Assembly (NCBI GenBank): GCA_937969105.1
Contig: CALBUZ010000135.1
Coordinates: 1-42,353 of the forward strand
Origin: an uncultured Collinsella sp.
GTDB taxonomy: Bacteria; Actinomycetota; Coriobacteriia; Coriobacteriales; Coriobacteriaceae
Reading direction: 5' to 3'
DNA: 42,353 nucleotides
The notes beneath the pieces were generated by a model. The model saw nothing but the letters and a program-made list of their open reading frames with translations. It made no database searches and was not told where the DNA came from. Positions 16,608 through 24,282 of the stretch are shown piece after piece; within the stretch, counting starts at the first letter, position 1, and each line of letters starts with the position of its first letter. Made by a program: the position numbers and the translations under genes.

Positions 16608-17459
16608 CTAGGCCAAAGAACACGGGTAGAACGTTTGGTTAAAGAAGTCGACGACTTCGTTTTCGAACGCATTGATGCGCTCGTGAGCGTATTTGGCATA
16701 AATGATATGCCTTCGGTCACACTCAAGACCGTTGAATACGGCAAACTGACCCTTGGGATCGCTCACGGCATCCATGAGCGATGTGCCCATGAGCACCGAT
16801 CCGCGCACCCGAGACGACAGAGCCTCAAGGCCACCGGGGATTGGATTGGCAACTGCCGTGCAGGCAAGGCCCCGCTCGTCCAGAGCGGAAACCGCCAGCG
16901 CGACGCCGCCGCCAAGGCCCTCGCCCCACGCAAAAATGCGATCGGAGTCCATGCCGTCAAGATTGCGCGCGACCTTCGCCAACGCGCAGCCCCAACGGAC
17001 GCGCTCGACAAAAGCGGGCGAAGCAATCCCCCGCTGCAGGTCGTCCGTACCAGCAACACCGTCATCCAGCGCGAGGACGGCATACCCCATGGCGGCAAAT
17101 CTCGTCATGTGATGCCAGCCGCGCACAGGCCGATCGATGTCGTGGAACATCAGGCACAGCGGCACACGCTCAGATACTCGGGCACGACCAACAGGCTCAA
17201 TCAAACGAGCGTGGACCGCATCGTCACCGAGCTTAAAGGAAACCTCCGAGTAACGGGCGCAAGGGTTAACAAAGTCAATTGCCGTAATGGCCAGGCCTTG
17301 AATCTCAAGATTCGAAGCGCATGTCTCTAAATCAGAAACATCTGCTTGGACATCACCGCGCCAGTCCCGATATTCTGCGAGCCTTGACGAAACCGTTCCA
17401 GGAATTCCCACGAGCCCGGGGACTATCAGCTCGTCAACATTGCTCTCGCACTTAGACAT
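16608..17459 (-). CDS. AXE1-family esterase paralogue lacking the catalytic serine
   Basis: This 283-aa alpha/beta-hydrolase resembles the neighbouring esterase at 17452-18429, most clearly in the C-terminal third (QFAVFNGLECDRRH here, QFAVYNNLSCDKRH there). The nucleophile elbow, which should read G-x-S-Q-G-G, reads GEGLGGG: the Ser position is Gly181 (codon 16917-16919) and the next Gln is Leu. The Asp (Asp230, GTSLMD) and His (His259, YAHE) of the triad remain. The oxyanion-side motif HGYPG of the active copy is HDIDR here. It is about 40 residues shorter than the active copy. The frame is open, it has a GGGAGG ribosome site and it overlaps its neighbour by 8 nt, so it looks expressed rather than decayed. 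Function unknown; probably inactive as an esterase. Confidence 0.75.
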   Translation of the reverse strand: MSKCESNVDELIVPGLVGIPGTVSSRLAEYRDWRGDVQADVSDLETCASNLEIQGLAITAIDFVNPCARYSEVSFKLGDDAVHARLIEPVGRARVSERVPLCLMFHDIDRPVRGWHHMTRFAAMGYAVLALDDGVAGTDDLQRGIASPAFVERVRWGCALAKVARNLDGMDSDRIFAWGEGLGGGVALAVSALDERGLACTAVANPIPGGLEALSSRVRGSVLMGTSLMDAVSDPKGQFAVFNGLECDRRHIIYAKYAHERINAFENEVVDFFNQTFYPCSLA

Positions 17460-18429
17460 GAGCCTCCCCTCCCTTGCAGAAAAACGGAATGATCAAATCA
17501 TCAAAGTCCTGAATCTCCTCGTGGCCAAAGCCCTCAAAGAACTCATGACGCTTGTCGCAGGACAGGTTGTTGTACACCGCAAACTGCGTTGCCGGCGGAC
17601 AGACGATATCGGCCGTGCCCGTGCCAAACAGCACGGGGCACTTGACCATGGGGGCAAAATTCTTGGAATCGAAGTACGCCAGCTTGGCATAGGCTTCCTC
17701 GATACGAGTCGAGTCCTCGTCAAACCAACGCGACCAATAGCGCAGACCCTCGTAGGCAATATCGTCGGCGTCCAGATCCCAAACCAGGCGGAAGTCCGAT
17801 AAGAAGGGATAGAGGATGGCCGCGCGATTGATAAGCTCGCTGTTAAGCGCGCAGGTCGCAATACCCAAACCGCCACCCTGCGATGCGCCGTTCACATACA
17901 CGCGGGTAAGATCGATGCCCTCGAGCTCGCGAACGATACGGCACAGAATGCGGATATCCTGGTGCAAGCGGATATAGTAGAGGTTGGCCGGGTCGCCGTC
18001 GATACCGGCGACGATATGGCCCGCGACCGTCGTGCCCTCAAATCCACCAATATCCTCGGAGGGGCCACCCTGGCCGGGGCAGTCGAGGGCGATGAGCGCC
18101 ATGCCCATGCCCGCAAACGACGCCTGCTCAAACCAGCTGCGGCTTGCACCCGGATACCCATGGAACTGAAGTACCAATGGCACAGGCTCGTCCGAGACGG
18201 GTTTAAGGTACTTGGCATGCAGGCGTGCACCACACATGCCGGTATACCAGAGGTCGAAAAACCGACAGGTCGCGGAATCCGCAACCGAAGCCGCCTCAAT
18301 CTCGTAGTCGAGCTCGACAGCGTCGGCCTCGGCCATGCGGTCCTTCCAAAAGAGATCGAAATCCGATGGACGGGGCATAGCGCCTCGATATTCACCAAAT
18401 TGCTGTTGTAGCTCCTGAGCACTTGGCAT
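17452..18429 (-). CDS. AXE1-family acetyl esterase, candidate sialate O-acetylesterase
   Basis: This 325-aa cytoplasmic alpha/beta-hydrolase belongs to the acetyl xylan esterase / cephalosporin C deacetylase family (usual length about 320). The catalytic triad is complete: Ser183 (NGASQGGG), Asp274 (GTADIVCPP) and His303 (GFGHEE). The oxyanion motif HGYPG is at 90-94 and the family N-terminus RPSDFDLFW at 20-28. No signal peptide is seen. Family members remove acetyl groups from sugars. Because it lies between a sialic-acid importer and nanA, I infer that it removes O-acetyl groups from imported sialic acids, but the true substrate is not shown by sequence. The start at 18429 keeps the conserved N-terminal helix; no strong ribosome site is seen. 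Confidence 0.8.
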   Translation of the reverse strand: MPSAQELQQQFGEYRGAMPRPSDFDLFWKDRMAEADAVELDYEIEAASVADSATCRFFDLWYTGMCGARLHAKYLKPVSDEPVPLVLQFHGYPGASRSWFEQASFAGMGMALIALDCPGQGGPSEDIGGFEGTTVAGHIVAGIDGDPANLYYIRLHQDIRILCRIVRELEGIDLTRVYVNGASQGGGLGIATCALNSELINRAAILYPFLSDFRLVWDLDADDIAYEGLRYWSRWFDEDSTRIEEAYAKLAYFDSKNFAPMVKCPVLFGTGTADIVCPPATQFAVYNNLSCDKRHEFFEGFGHEEIQDFDDLIIPFFCKGGEAHV

Positions 18430-18465
18430 GGCTCGTGAACCCAGCCTTTCGAAATCGCAACGGAG

Positions 18466-18493
18466 GTGCGCCCGGCAAGGGAACCGGGCGCAC
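18466..18493 (-). other. Hairpin between transporter genes and esterase genes
   Basis: A perfect 10-bp GC stem (18466-18475 with 18484-18493) with an 8-nt loop lies 16 nt past the stop of the last transporter gene. No good T-tract follows on the minus strand, so read-through into the esterase genes is likely. It may be an mRNA stability or processing element. Confidence 0.55.
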
Positions 18494-18509
18494 GGGAGGG
18501 AAAGCGAGG

Positions 18510-19337
18510 CTACTCGCCGAGCTTGGGATGCAGCAGCGACGGCGCAGCGCCGAGCAGCATCTTGGTGTAGGGGTCCTGAGGGTGCTGGAAGACCTGCTTG
18601 GCCTCGCCCTGCTCGACGATCTTGCCACCATTCATAACGATGATGTCGTCAGAGATATAGCGGACCGTCTGGATGTCATGGCTGATGAACACCATGGCCA
18701 GGCCGAGCTCCTTCTTAAGGTCGGTCAGCAGGTTCAGAATCTGCGCGCGGACCGAAACGTCCAGAGCCGAGGTGGGCTCGTCGGCGATGATGGCATCGGG
18801 GTTCAGCGACAGGGCACGGGCAATTGCGACGCGCTGTCGCTGGCCGCCCGAAAGCTGGCCGGGAAGAACCTCGGCGGCGGAGCTGGGCAGACCGGTGAGC
18901 TCCAAGAGCTCCTTGACGCGCTTCTCCTGCTCGGCCTCGGTACCCAAGTTGTGGACGCGCATGGGGTCGAGCAGTTGCTCACGAACGACCATGCGGGGGT
19001 TGAGCGCCGTGGCCGGGTTCTGGAACACGACCGAGATGACGCGGCCCATGTGGCGACGGTCCTCGGCGGTACGCTTGGTAACGTCCTTGCCCTTAAAGTA
19101 GACCTTGCCGCTCGTGGGGGCCTGCAGGCCGCACATGACGTTAGCGGTGGTGGACTTTCCGCAACCGGACTCGCCGACGATGCCGATGGTCTGTCCGGGC
19201 ATGAGCTTAATCGTTACACCCTGGACGGCGTGAACCAGGTTGGGGTGCAGAATCGAGCCGGTACGGGTCCTAAAGGTGACGTGGACGTCATCAAGGAAGA
19301 TGATCGGCTCGACGCCGTTGACTGCGGTCTCGCTCAT
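18510..19337 (-). CDS. ABC transporter ATP-binding protein (Dpp/SatD-like)
   Basis: This 275-aa ATPase belongs to the peptide/nickel importer family. It has Walker A GESGCGKST, the signature LSGGQRQRV and Walker B AIIADEPTSALD. It ends soon after the D-loop/H-loop region (PQDPYTKMLLGAAPSLLHP), so it lacks the cysteine-bearing C-terminal extension of OppD/OppF. Its ATG directly follows the stop codon of the fused permease-ATPase gene and has a strong GGAGGTGAT ribosome site. It should pair with the ATPase half of that fusion. The gene arrangement matches the SatABCD/SiaEFGI type of sialic-acid importers. Confidence 0.88.
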   Translation of the reverse strand: MSETAVNGVEPIIFLDDVHVTFRTRTGSILHPNLVHAVQGVTIKLMPGQTIGIVGESGCGKSTTANVMCGLQAPTSGKVYFKGKDVTKRTAEDRRHMGRVISVVFQNPATALNPRMVVREQLLDPMRVHNLGTEAEQEKRVKELLELTGLPSSAAEVLPGQLSGGQRQRVAIARALSLNPDAIIADEPTSALDVSVRAQILNLLTDLKKELGLAMVFISHDIQTVRYISDDIIVMNGGKIVEQGEAKQVFQHPQDPYTKMLLGAAPSLLHPKLGE

Positions 19338-21353
19338 CTACATCACCTCCGCGTGAGGGGTCAAACCATTTGCCTTGAGCACCTCGTCGGGGAGCTCGGA
19401 ATAGAAGTGCTCGGTGCCGGGCACGCGCTTGAAGACCGGACGGGTGTCCAGGCCAATGCGCGGATGGCTCGAGCGGGGCGCGAAGCGATCGCCCTTGGGG
19501 AAATCGCGCGGGCTCGGAACGGCGCCGGGCACCTGGTGCAGGCGGCCCGAACCGCTCTCGATGGACAGGACGGAGCCCAGAAGGCCGCGGGTGTACTCGT
19601 GAATCGGGTTGGTGAGCAGCTCCTTGGTGGGCGCCTGCTCGATAACCTGACCGGCGTACATAACCGTGATGTTATGAGCGACCTCGGCGACCAGTGCCAG
19701 GTCGTGCGAAACGAAGATCATGGCAAAGCCGAGCTTGGCCTGAAGGTCGTTAAGCAGCTTGATGACCTGCTTCTGGACGGTAACGTCCAGAGCGGTCGTG
19801 GGCTCGTCGCAGATGACCAGCTTGGGGTCGCGGGTAAGGGCCATAGCGATCAGAACGCGCTGACGCTGACCACCGGAAAGCTCATGCGGATAGCTCTCGA
19901 GCGTACGCTTGGGGTCGAGGCCCACGAGCTCCAGGAGCTCCTCGGCGCTACGGGTGCCGCCACGCTTGGTGAGCTGCTTCATCTGGGCGGAAATGAGCAT
20001 GGAGGGGTTGAGCGAGGACAGGGCGTCCTGATAGACCATGGCGATATCGGTACCGCGCAGGCCGAACCACTCCTTCTTGCTCATCTTGAGCAGGTCGCGG
20101 CCCTCCCAGAGAACCTCACCGGAAAGATGCTCGTCATCGTCGGTCAGGCCCATGATGGCCAGCGTGGTGATGGACTTACCGCAGCCGGACTCGCCTACCA
20201 GGCCCATGGTCTGGCCGGGACGGACGTCAAAGTTAACGTGGTCGACGACGTTGATGTCACCGTGGTGCTCAAACTGGATGCAGAAATCGCGGACCGAAAG
20301 GATCGGCTCAACGGACTCATCGGGCACATGGCGGTCGTTACGCTTGAGTTCGACATCACGCAGAGCGCCAAGACGGGCGGACAGGGACTGAGCCTGCTCC
20401 TTGTAGGCGCGAACGGGGTCGGAGACCAGCAGGTCGGCCTCGCGGCGCTTGGAGGAGTCGGTCGGATCCAGGGCGGCGGAGGGGGCAGCGGCCATGGCGT
20501 CGGTAATGCCCTCGGAGAGGATGTTGAGTGCCAGGCAGGTGATCATGATGGCCAGGCCCGGGAACAGCGCCTGCCACCAACGGCCAGCGAGCACGCCACC
20601 GCGAGCGTCGGCGAGGATGTTGCCCCAGGTAGCGGTGGGCTCCTGGATACCAGCGCCGATGAAGGTCAGCGAGGCCTCGAAGATGATGGCGTCGGCGACC
20701 AGGGTAACGGTGAAGACCATGATCGGGGCGATGCAGTTACGCAGAACATGCTTGATCAAAATCCACGGAGCCTTGGCGCCGGAAACGATGACCGCGCGGA
20801 CATAGTCCTCGCCGTACTCGGACACGATGTTGGCGCGCACGATACGGGCAATCTGCGGAGTGTACATAAAGCCGATGGCGAAGATGATCGACGGCACGGA
20901 ATTGCCCAGGATGGAGACGAAGACGGCAGCGAGGGCGATGCCCGGGATGGACATGATGATGTCCAGGATGCGCATGATCGCCTCGGAAACGGACTTGCGC
21001 GAAACTGCCGCGAGGGCGCCCACGACCGAGCCGCAGACCAGAGCCATGGCAGTGGCACCAAAGCCGATGATCAGCGAGTAACGACCACCGTAGAGCATGC
21101 GCGACAGAATGTCGCGACCCTTATCGTCGGTACCGAAGATAAATCCATTGCCGGGAGCCTGGCGAGCAGTGAAAATCTCGACCGGGCTATAGGGGGCAAG
21201 AAGGGGCGCCAGAATCGCGGTCAGGGCGACCAGCACCAGCACGACGGCGGCAATCTTAGAAGACAGCGTCATCTTCTTCCAGCCACCGAGCTTGAGCCCC
21301 TTGGAGGCAGCCTTCTCGAGCTGCTCGGTTTGCTTCTCTCGAATCTTTACCAT
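19338..21353 (-). CDS. Fused permease-ATPase subunit of an ABC importer (SatC/SiaG-like)
   Basis: This 671-aa protein joins a DppC-type permease to a DppD-type ATPase. The permease part (about 1-290) starts with a cytoplasmic tail, a first helix at 33-53 and the family loop FGTDDKGRDILSRMLYGGRYS (in parts), and has an EAA loop at about 182-206. A linker of about 60 residues rich in charge follows. The ATPase part (about 348-640) has Walker A GESGCGKS (387-394), LSGGQ (492-496), Walker B LVICDEP (512-518) and His550. The C-terminal extension is kept in outline (GDRFAPRSSHP) but its cysteines are gone, so no iron-sulfur cluster is expected. To my knowledge this fusion is a hallmark of SatABCD-type sialic-acid transporters. 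It lies 3 nt after the upstream permease gene. Confidence 0.9.
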   Translation of the reverse strand: MVKIREKQTEQLEKAASKGLKLGGWKKMTLSSKIAAVVLVLVALTAILAPLLAPYSPVEIFTARQAPGNGFIFGTDDKGRDILSRMLYGGRYSLIIGFGATAMALVCGSVVGALAAVSRKSVSEAIMRILDIIMSIPGIALAAVFVSILGNSVPSIIFAIGFMYTPQIARIVRANIVSEYGEDYVRAVIVSGAKAPWILIKHVLRNCIAPIMVFTVTLVADAIIFEASLTFIGAGIQEPTATWGNILADARGGVLAGRWWQALFPGLAIMITCLALNILSEGITDAMAAAPSAALDPTDSSKRREADLLVSDPVRAYKEQAQSLSARLGALRDVELKRNDRHVPDESVEPILSVRDFCIQFEHHGDINVVDHVNFDVRPGQTMGLVGESGCGKSITTLAIMGLTDDDEHLSGEVLWEGRDLLKMSKKEWFGLRGTDIAMVYQDALSSLNPSMLISAQMKQLTKRGGTRSAEELLELVGLDPKRTLESYPHELSGGQRQRVLIAMALTRDPKLVICDEPTTALDVTVQKQVIKLLNDLQAKLGFAMIFVSHDLALVAEVAHNITVMYAGQVIEQAPTKELLTNPIHEYTRGLLGSVLSIESGSGRLHQVPGAVPSPRDFPKGDRFAPRSSHPRIGLDTRPVFKRVPGTEHFYSELPDEVLKANGLTPHAEVM

Positions 21354-21356
21354 AAT

Positions 21357-22313
21357 CTACACCGTCCTGATGCGCGGGTTGATGAGCAGGTAGAGCATGT
21401 CAACCACGATGTTGATGATGATGAAGGCAAGAGCAACGACGATGACGACGCCCTGAACCAGGTTCGCCTCGTTGCCCTGAACGCCCTGCAGAATCGCAGT
21501 ACCCATGCCGGGGAGGTTGAAGATGACCTCGATGACGACAGCACCGCCCATGAGGTAGCCGATCTTAAGACCGAGGGTGGTGACCGGGGTGATCAGCGCG
21601 TTGCGCAAGACGTTGATGCCGACGACGACCTTCTCGGGAACGCCGGCGCCGCGAGCCATACGGACATAGTCCTTATCGAGCTCCTCGACCATGGCCGTAC
21701 GCACGATACGAGTCATCTGGCCCGTCAGCGGGAATGCCAGAGCGATAGCGGGCATAATCATACGTCCCAGATAGCCAGCCGGGTTGGTGGTGAAGTGAGG
21801 CAGAGCACCGGACGCCGGGAGCACCTTAAGGTAGGAAGAGAACAGCAGAATCAACAGAACGGCAAGCCAGAACGACGGGGTTGCCAAGCCGGCGATGGAA
21901 AAGACGCGGATCACTTGGTCCGGCCATTTATCGCGATACAGTGCCGCGATGACGCCGAGCAAAAACGAGACGACCGCGCCGATGGCAAGACCGATGAAGG
22001 TCAGCTGCATCGTGACGGGCAGGGCCGTGGAGATGCGCTTGGCAACGGAGTTGCGAGCAGCACCATAGGTGCCCATGTCACCATGGATCAGATCGCCCAT
22101 GTAGCGCACGTAGCGCACGGGCCAGGGGTCGTCCAGACCATACTTCTCATGGTACTCGGCAACCGCCTCGGGCGAGGCACCGTCACCCAACGCCGTATAG
22201 GCGGGGTCGGTCTTGGAGAACGACATAAGGAAGAACACCAGGACGGTGACGCCCAATGCCATGATCGGCAGCGCCACGAGACGCCTTCCAATCAAACGTA
22301 GAAAGTTGTTCAC
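21357..22313 (-). CDS. ABC transporter permease (DppB/SatB-like)
   Basis: This 318-aa inner-membrane permease of the BPD_transp_1 family has the DppB-type N-terminus (FLRLIGRRLVALPIMALGVTVLVFFL, shown in parts) and an EAA loop (DKDYVRMARGAGVPEKVVVGI). I place the start at the GTG at 22313 because AAAGGGGAG lies just upstream; the longer open frame begins with a TTG and lacks a ribosome site. It forms the channel with the permease half of the next gene, three bases away. Confidence 0.88.
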   Translation of the reverse strand: MNNFLRLIGRRLVALPIMALGVTVLVFFLMSFSKTDPAYTALGDGASPEAVAEYHEKYGLDDPWPVRYVRYMGDLIHGDMGTYGAARNSVAKRISTALPVTMQLTFIGLAIGAVVSFLLGVIAALYRDKWPDQVIRVFSIAGLATPSFWLAVLLILLFSSYLKVLPASGALPHFTTNPAGYLGRMIMPAIALAFPLTGQMTRIVRTAMVEELDKDYVRMARGAGVPEKVVVGINVLRNALITPVTTLGLKIGYLMGGAVVIEVIFNLPGMGTAILQGVQGNEANLVQGVVIVVALAFIIINIVVDMLYLLINPRIRTV

Positions 22314-22374
22314 GTTCTCTCCCCTTTCTTTTGTCGGTAGGACCAACTGGTATATGAGTATGGATACTCATTAC

Positions 22375-22408
22375 AAGACCCGAGCGACATCGAGGTCGCC
22401 CGGGTCTT
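22375..22408 (-). terminator. Intercistronic hairpin between binding protein and permease genes
   Basis: A 14-bp stem (22375-22388 with 22395-22408) with a 6-nt loop contains one G-U pair only when read on the minus strand, which supports that direction. There is no T-run after it on the minus strand, so it probably protects or partly terminates the upstream binding-protein message. The opp operon has a hairpin in the same relative place. Confidence 0.6.
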
Positions 22409-22468
22409 TGTTTCAACTATGAGGACGTTGCCTTACGACCGACGCCCTACATATGACTCAAGCGAGTC

Positions 22469-24082
22469 TTAGGCCTTGACGGTCGCGACGCCCCTGAAGG
22501 ACATGCTCGTCGTGCCGATGCCCTTGAAGCCATCGAGGGCCTCGCCGTTGGGCGCGGTGGACGGATCGTCCCAGGAAGCGGAGACGGTCTTGACGTGGAC
22601 AACGGGGTACAGAACGGCGTTGTCGGCGATGATGTCGAAGCACTCGTTCCACTTCTTCTGCTGCTCGTCGCCCTCGGCGGCAAGAGCCTCGTCCATGAGA
22701 CCGTGGAGCTTCCCCCACTCAGCGGAATCCTTCCACGGGCAACGGGTCTGCATCCAGACGTTGTCACCGTACCACCAGTTGAGCAGCAGGTCGGGGTCGG
22801 CGCCGAAGCAGGACGGATCGCCAGGAGCGAGGAGGATATCGTAGGCCTCGCCGCCGTCGATGGCAGCGTAGGTGGCCGGCGAGGTATCGGTCTGGATGGT
22901 CACATCGAAGCCGAGAGCGTCGAGGTCGTTCTTGACCTGGGCGGCCATGCCCTTGATCTGCTCGTTGTCGGTGGTGCGCAGGGTGATGGCGCCCGGGGTG
23001 ATGCCAGACTCTTCGATGAGCTTCTTGGCCTTCTTGGCGTCAGTCTTGTACACCGTGGAAGCCTCATGATAGTTGGTGAAGCTCTTGGGCAGGTAGCAGC
23101 TGGCAGCGGTGGCAAGGCCGGCGAAGGTGTTGGTGATCATCTTCTCGGTGTCGAGCGCGTACATGACGGCCTGACGGACCTTGACGTTGTTCCAAGGCTC
23201 CTTGGCGACGTTGAACATGATGAAGCGGGTGCCGAAACCCTGGACGTTATCGATCTTGCAGCCGGCGCTCTCGAGCTGGTCGACGGCGTCAGCGGTGACG
23301 AGCTCCATAACGAGCGTGGAGCCCTCCTGCTGAGCGGTAACGCGAGCGGTGGGGTCGGTCAGGATGCTGTACTGGATCTTCTTATCCTCGGCAGCATACT
23401 CACCGTTGTACTCGGGGTTGGGAACCAGGGTAATCTCGGTATCGGAGATAGAGTCGTACATCCAGGGGCCGGAGCCGATCGGCTGCTTGGCGCGCTCCTC
23501 CTCGGCCTGGGTAGCCGGGGTAACGCGGATGATGGCCAGACGATCCTTGAGCAGGGAGAAGTTGGGGACCTTGGTCTTGACCGTTACAGTGCTGGCGTCC
23601 TTGGCCTCGATGGACTCGAAGGGCTGGAAGAACGGAGCGTAGGTAGCGGAAGCAGCGCAAGCGGTGTAGGAGGCAACGACGTCGTCAGCAGTGACCTCGG
23701 TGCCATCGGAGAACTTGGCGCCCTTGCGGATGGTGACCTCGAAGGTAGTGTCGTCCACGGACTTGGGATCGTCGGTAGCGAGCTCGTTGAAGGTGCTGTA
23801 GTCGTGGTAATCGATGCCGTAGAGGCCCTCGATGACGTGCCAGTTAGCACCCAGGCCCACAGCGGAGCCGGTGCTGGCGGGGTCGAAGCTGGACGGAGCG
23901 TAAGCGGAACCAGCGGTGATCACGCCGCCGCCACGGTTGGCGGAATCGGTGGAACCGGAAGCGGAACCCTCGTCGCTAGAGCTGCCACCGCAGCCGGTGA
24001 GACCAAGCCCTGCGACAGCAGCGACGCTGCCGGTGAGGCCGAGGAACGAACGCCTGGACATACCCTTGTTGATGATGGCCAT
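22469..24082 (-). CDS. ABC transporter solute-binding lipoprotein (SatA-like, SBP_bac_5)
   Basis: This 537-aa binding protein belongs to the peptide/nickel family, which also includes sialic-acid receptors. The leader has a twin-arginine motif SRRSFLG (residues 9-15) and a lipobox LTGC with Cys31, followed by a Ser/Gly-rich linker (SSSDEGSASGSTDS). It is probably a Tat-exported lipoprotein on the outer face. The start at 24082 has AGGAGA six bases upstream; a TTG five codons earlier is less likely. It is the first gene of the transporter-nan locus. The ligand is inferred from context (esterase, nanA, nanK, nanE downstream) and not from binding residues, so a peptide ligand remains possible. 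Confidence 0.87.
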   Translation of the reverse strand: MAIINKGMSRRSFLGLTGSVAAVAGLGLTGCGGSSSDEGSASGSTDSANRGGGVITAGSAYAPSSFDPASTGSAVGLGANWHVIEGLYGIDYHDYSTFNELATDDPKSVDDTTFEVTIRKGAKFSDGTEVTADDVVASYTACAASATYAPFFQPFESIEAKDASTVTVKTKVPNFSLLKDRLAIIRVTPATQAEEERAKQPIGSGPWMYDSISDTEITLVPNPEYNGEYAAEDKKIQYSILTDPTARVTAQQEGSTLVMELVTADAVDQLESAGCKIDNVQGFGTRFIMFNVAKEPWNNVKVRQAVMYALDTEKMITNTFAGLATAASCYLPKSFTNYHEASTVYKTDAKKAKKLIEESGITPGAITLRTTDNEQIKGMAAQVKNDLDALGFDVTIQTDTSPATYAAIDGGEAYDILLAPGDPSCFGADPDLLLNWWYGDNVWMQTRCPWKDSAEWGKLHGLMDEALAAEGDEQQKKWNECFDIIADNAVLYPVVHVKTVSASWDDPSTAPNGEALDGFKGIGTTSMSFRGVATVKA

Positions 24083-24112
24083 GTCTTCTCCTATCAATAG
24101 AGAATCTTACCC

Positions 24113-24134
24113 GGGGGCACCTAGACTTGCCCCC
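24113..24134 (-). other. Leader hairpin upstream of the sialic-acid locus
   Basis: A 7-bp GC stem (24113-24119 with 24128-24134) with an 8-nt loop would lie in the 5' untranslated leader if the promoter at 24152-24179 is used. It ends about 30 nt before the binding-protein start. It may stabilise the message; no riboswitch fold is recognisable. Confidence 0.4.
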
Positions 24135-24151
24135 GCGCAACTTGCGGACGA

Positions 24152-24179
24152 TATATACCTTACCTACCGACGGACCCAA
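24152..24179 (-). promoter_or_regulatory. Candidate promoter of the sialic-acid locus
   Basis: On the minus strand TTGGGT (24174-24179) and TATATA (24152-24157) are separated by 16 bp, a fair match to a housekeeping-sigma promoter. The predicted start would be about 65 nt upstream of the binding-protein ATG. Other weak -35-like elements occur further upstream, so the call is tentative. Confidence 0.4.
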
Positions 24180-24201
24180 CTGAGGTGCCGCGCTCGGCGA
24201 C

Positions 24202-24282
24202 CGATACATACATACGCTTGAACGGTATTTACTACCGTTCACCGAATTCATTGACAAACGATTCGCCAGACAGTATGTATCG
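24202..24282. promoter_or_regulatory. Nested inverted repeats upstream of the sialic-acid locus
   Basis: GAACGGTA-TTTAC-TACCGTTC (24220-24240) is a perfect dyad with 8-bp arms, typical in size for an operator. It is flanked by a second inverted pair, CGATACATAC at 24202-24211 and its complement at 24273-24282. Both lie just upstream of the candidate promoter, in the 365-nt gap between uvrC and the binding-protein gene. No regulator gene lies in the locus. The rest of the gap (24283-24447) is AT-richer, has no credible gene and no clear uvrC terminator. Confidence 0.45.

Noticed and set aside
16608..17459. Call as a simple pseudogene
   Set aside because: The frame is fully open, has a ribosome site and keeps conserved C-terminal segments plus Asp and His. 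It looks like a maintained non-catalytic paralogue rather than a broken gene.
18423..22301. 1292-codon open frame on the plus strand opposite the transporter genes
   Set aside because: It is antisense to four well-supported genes with clear motifs. Its translation is low-complexity and resembles no family. High GC with strong third-position bias creates such long antisense frames.
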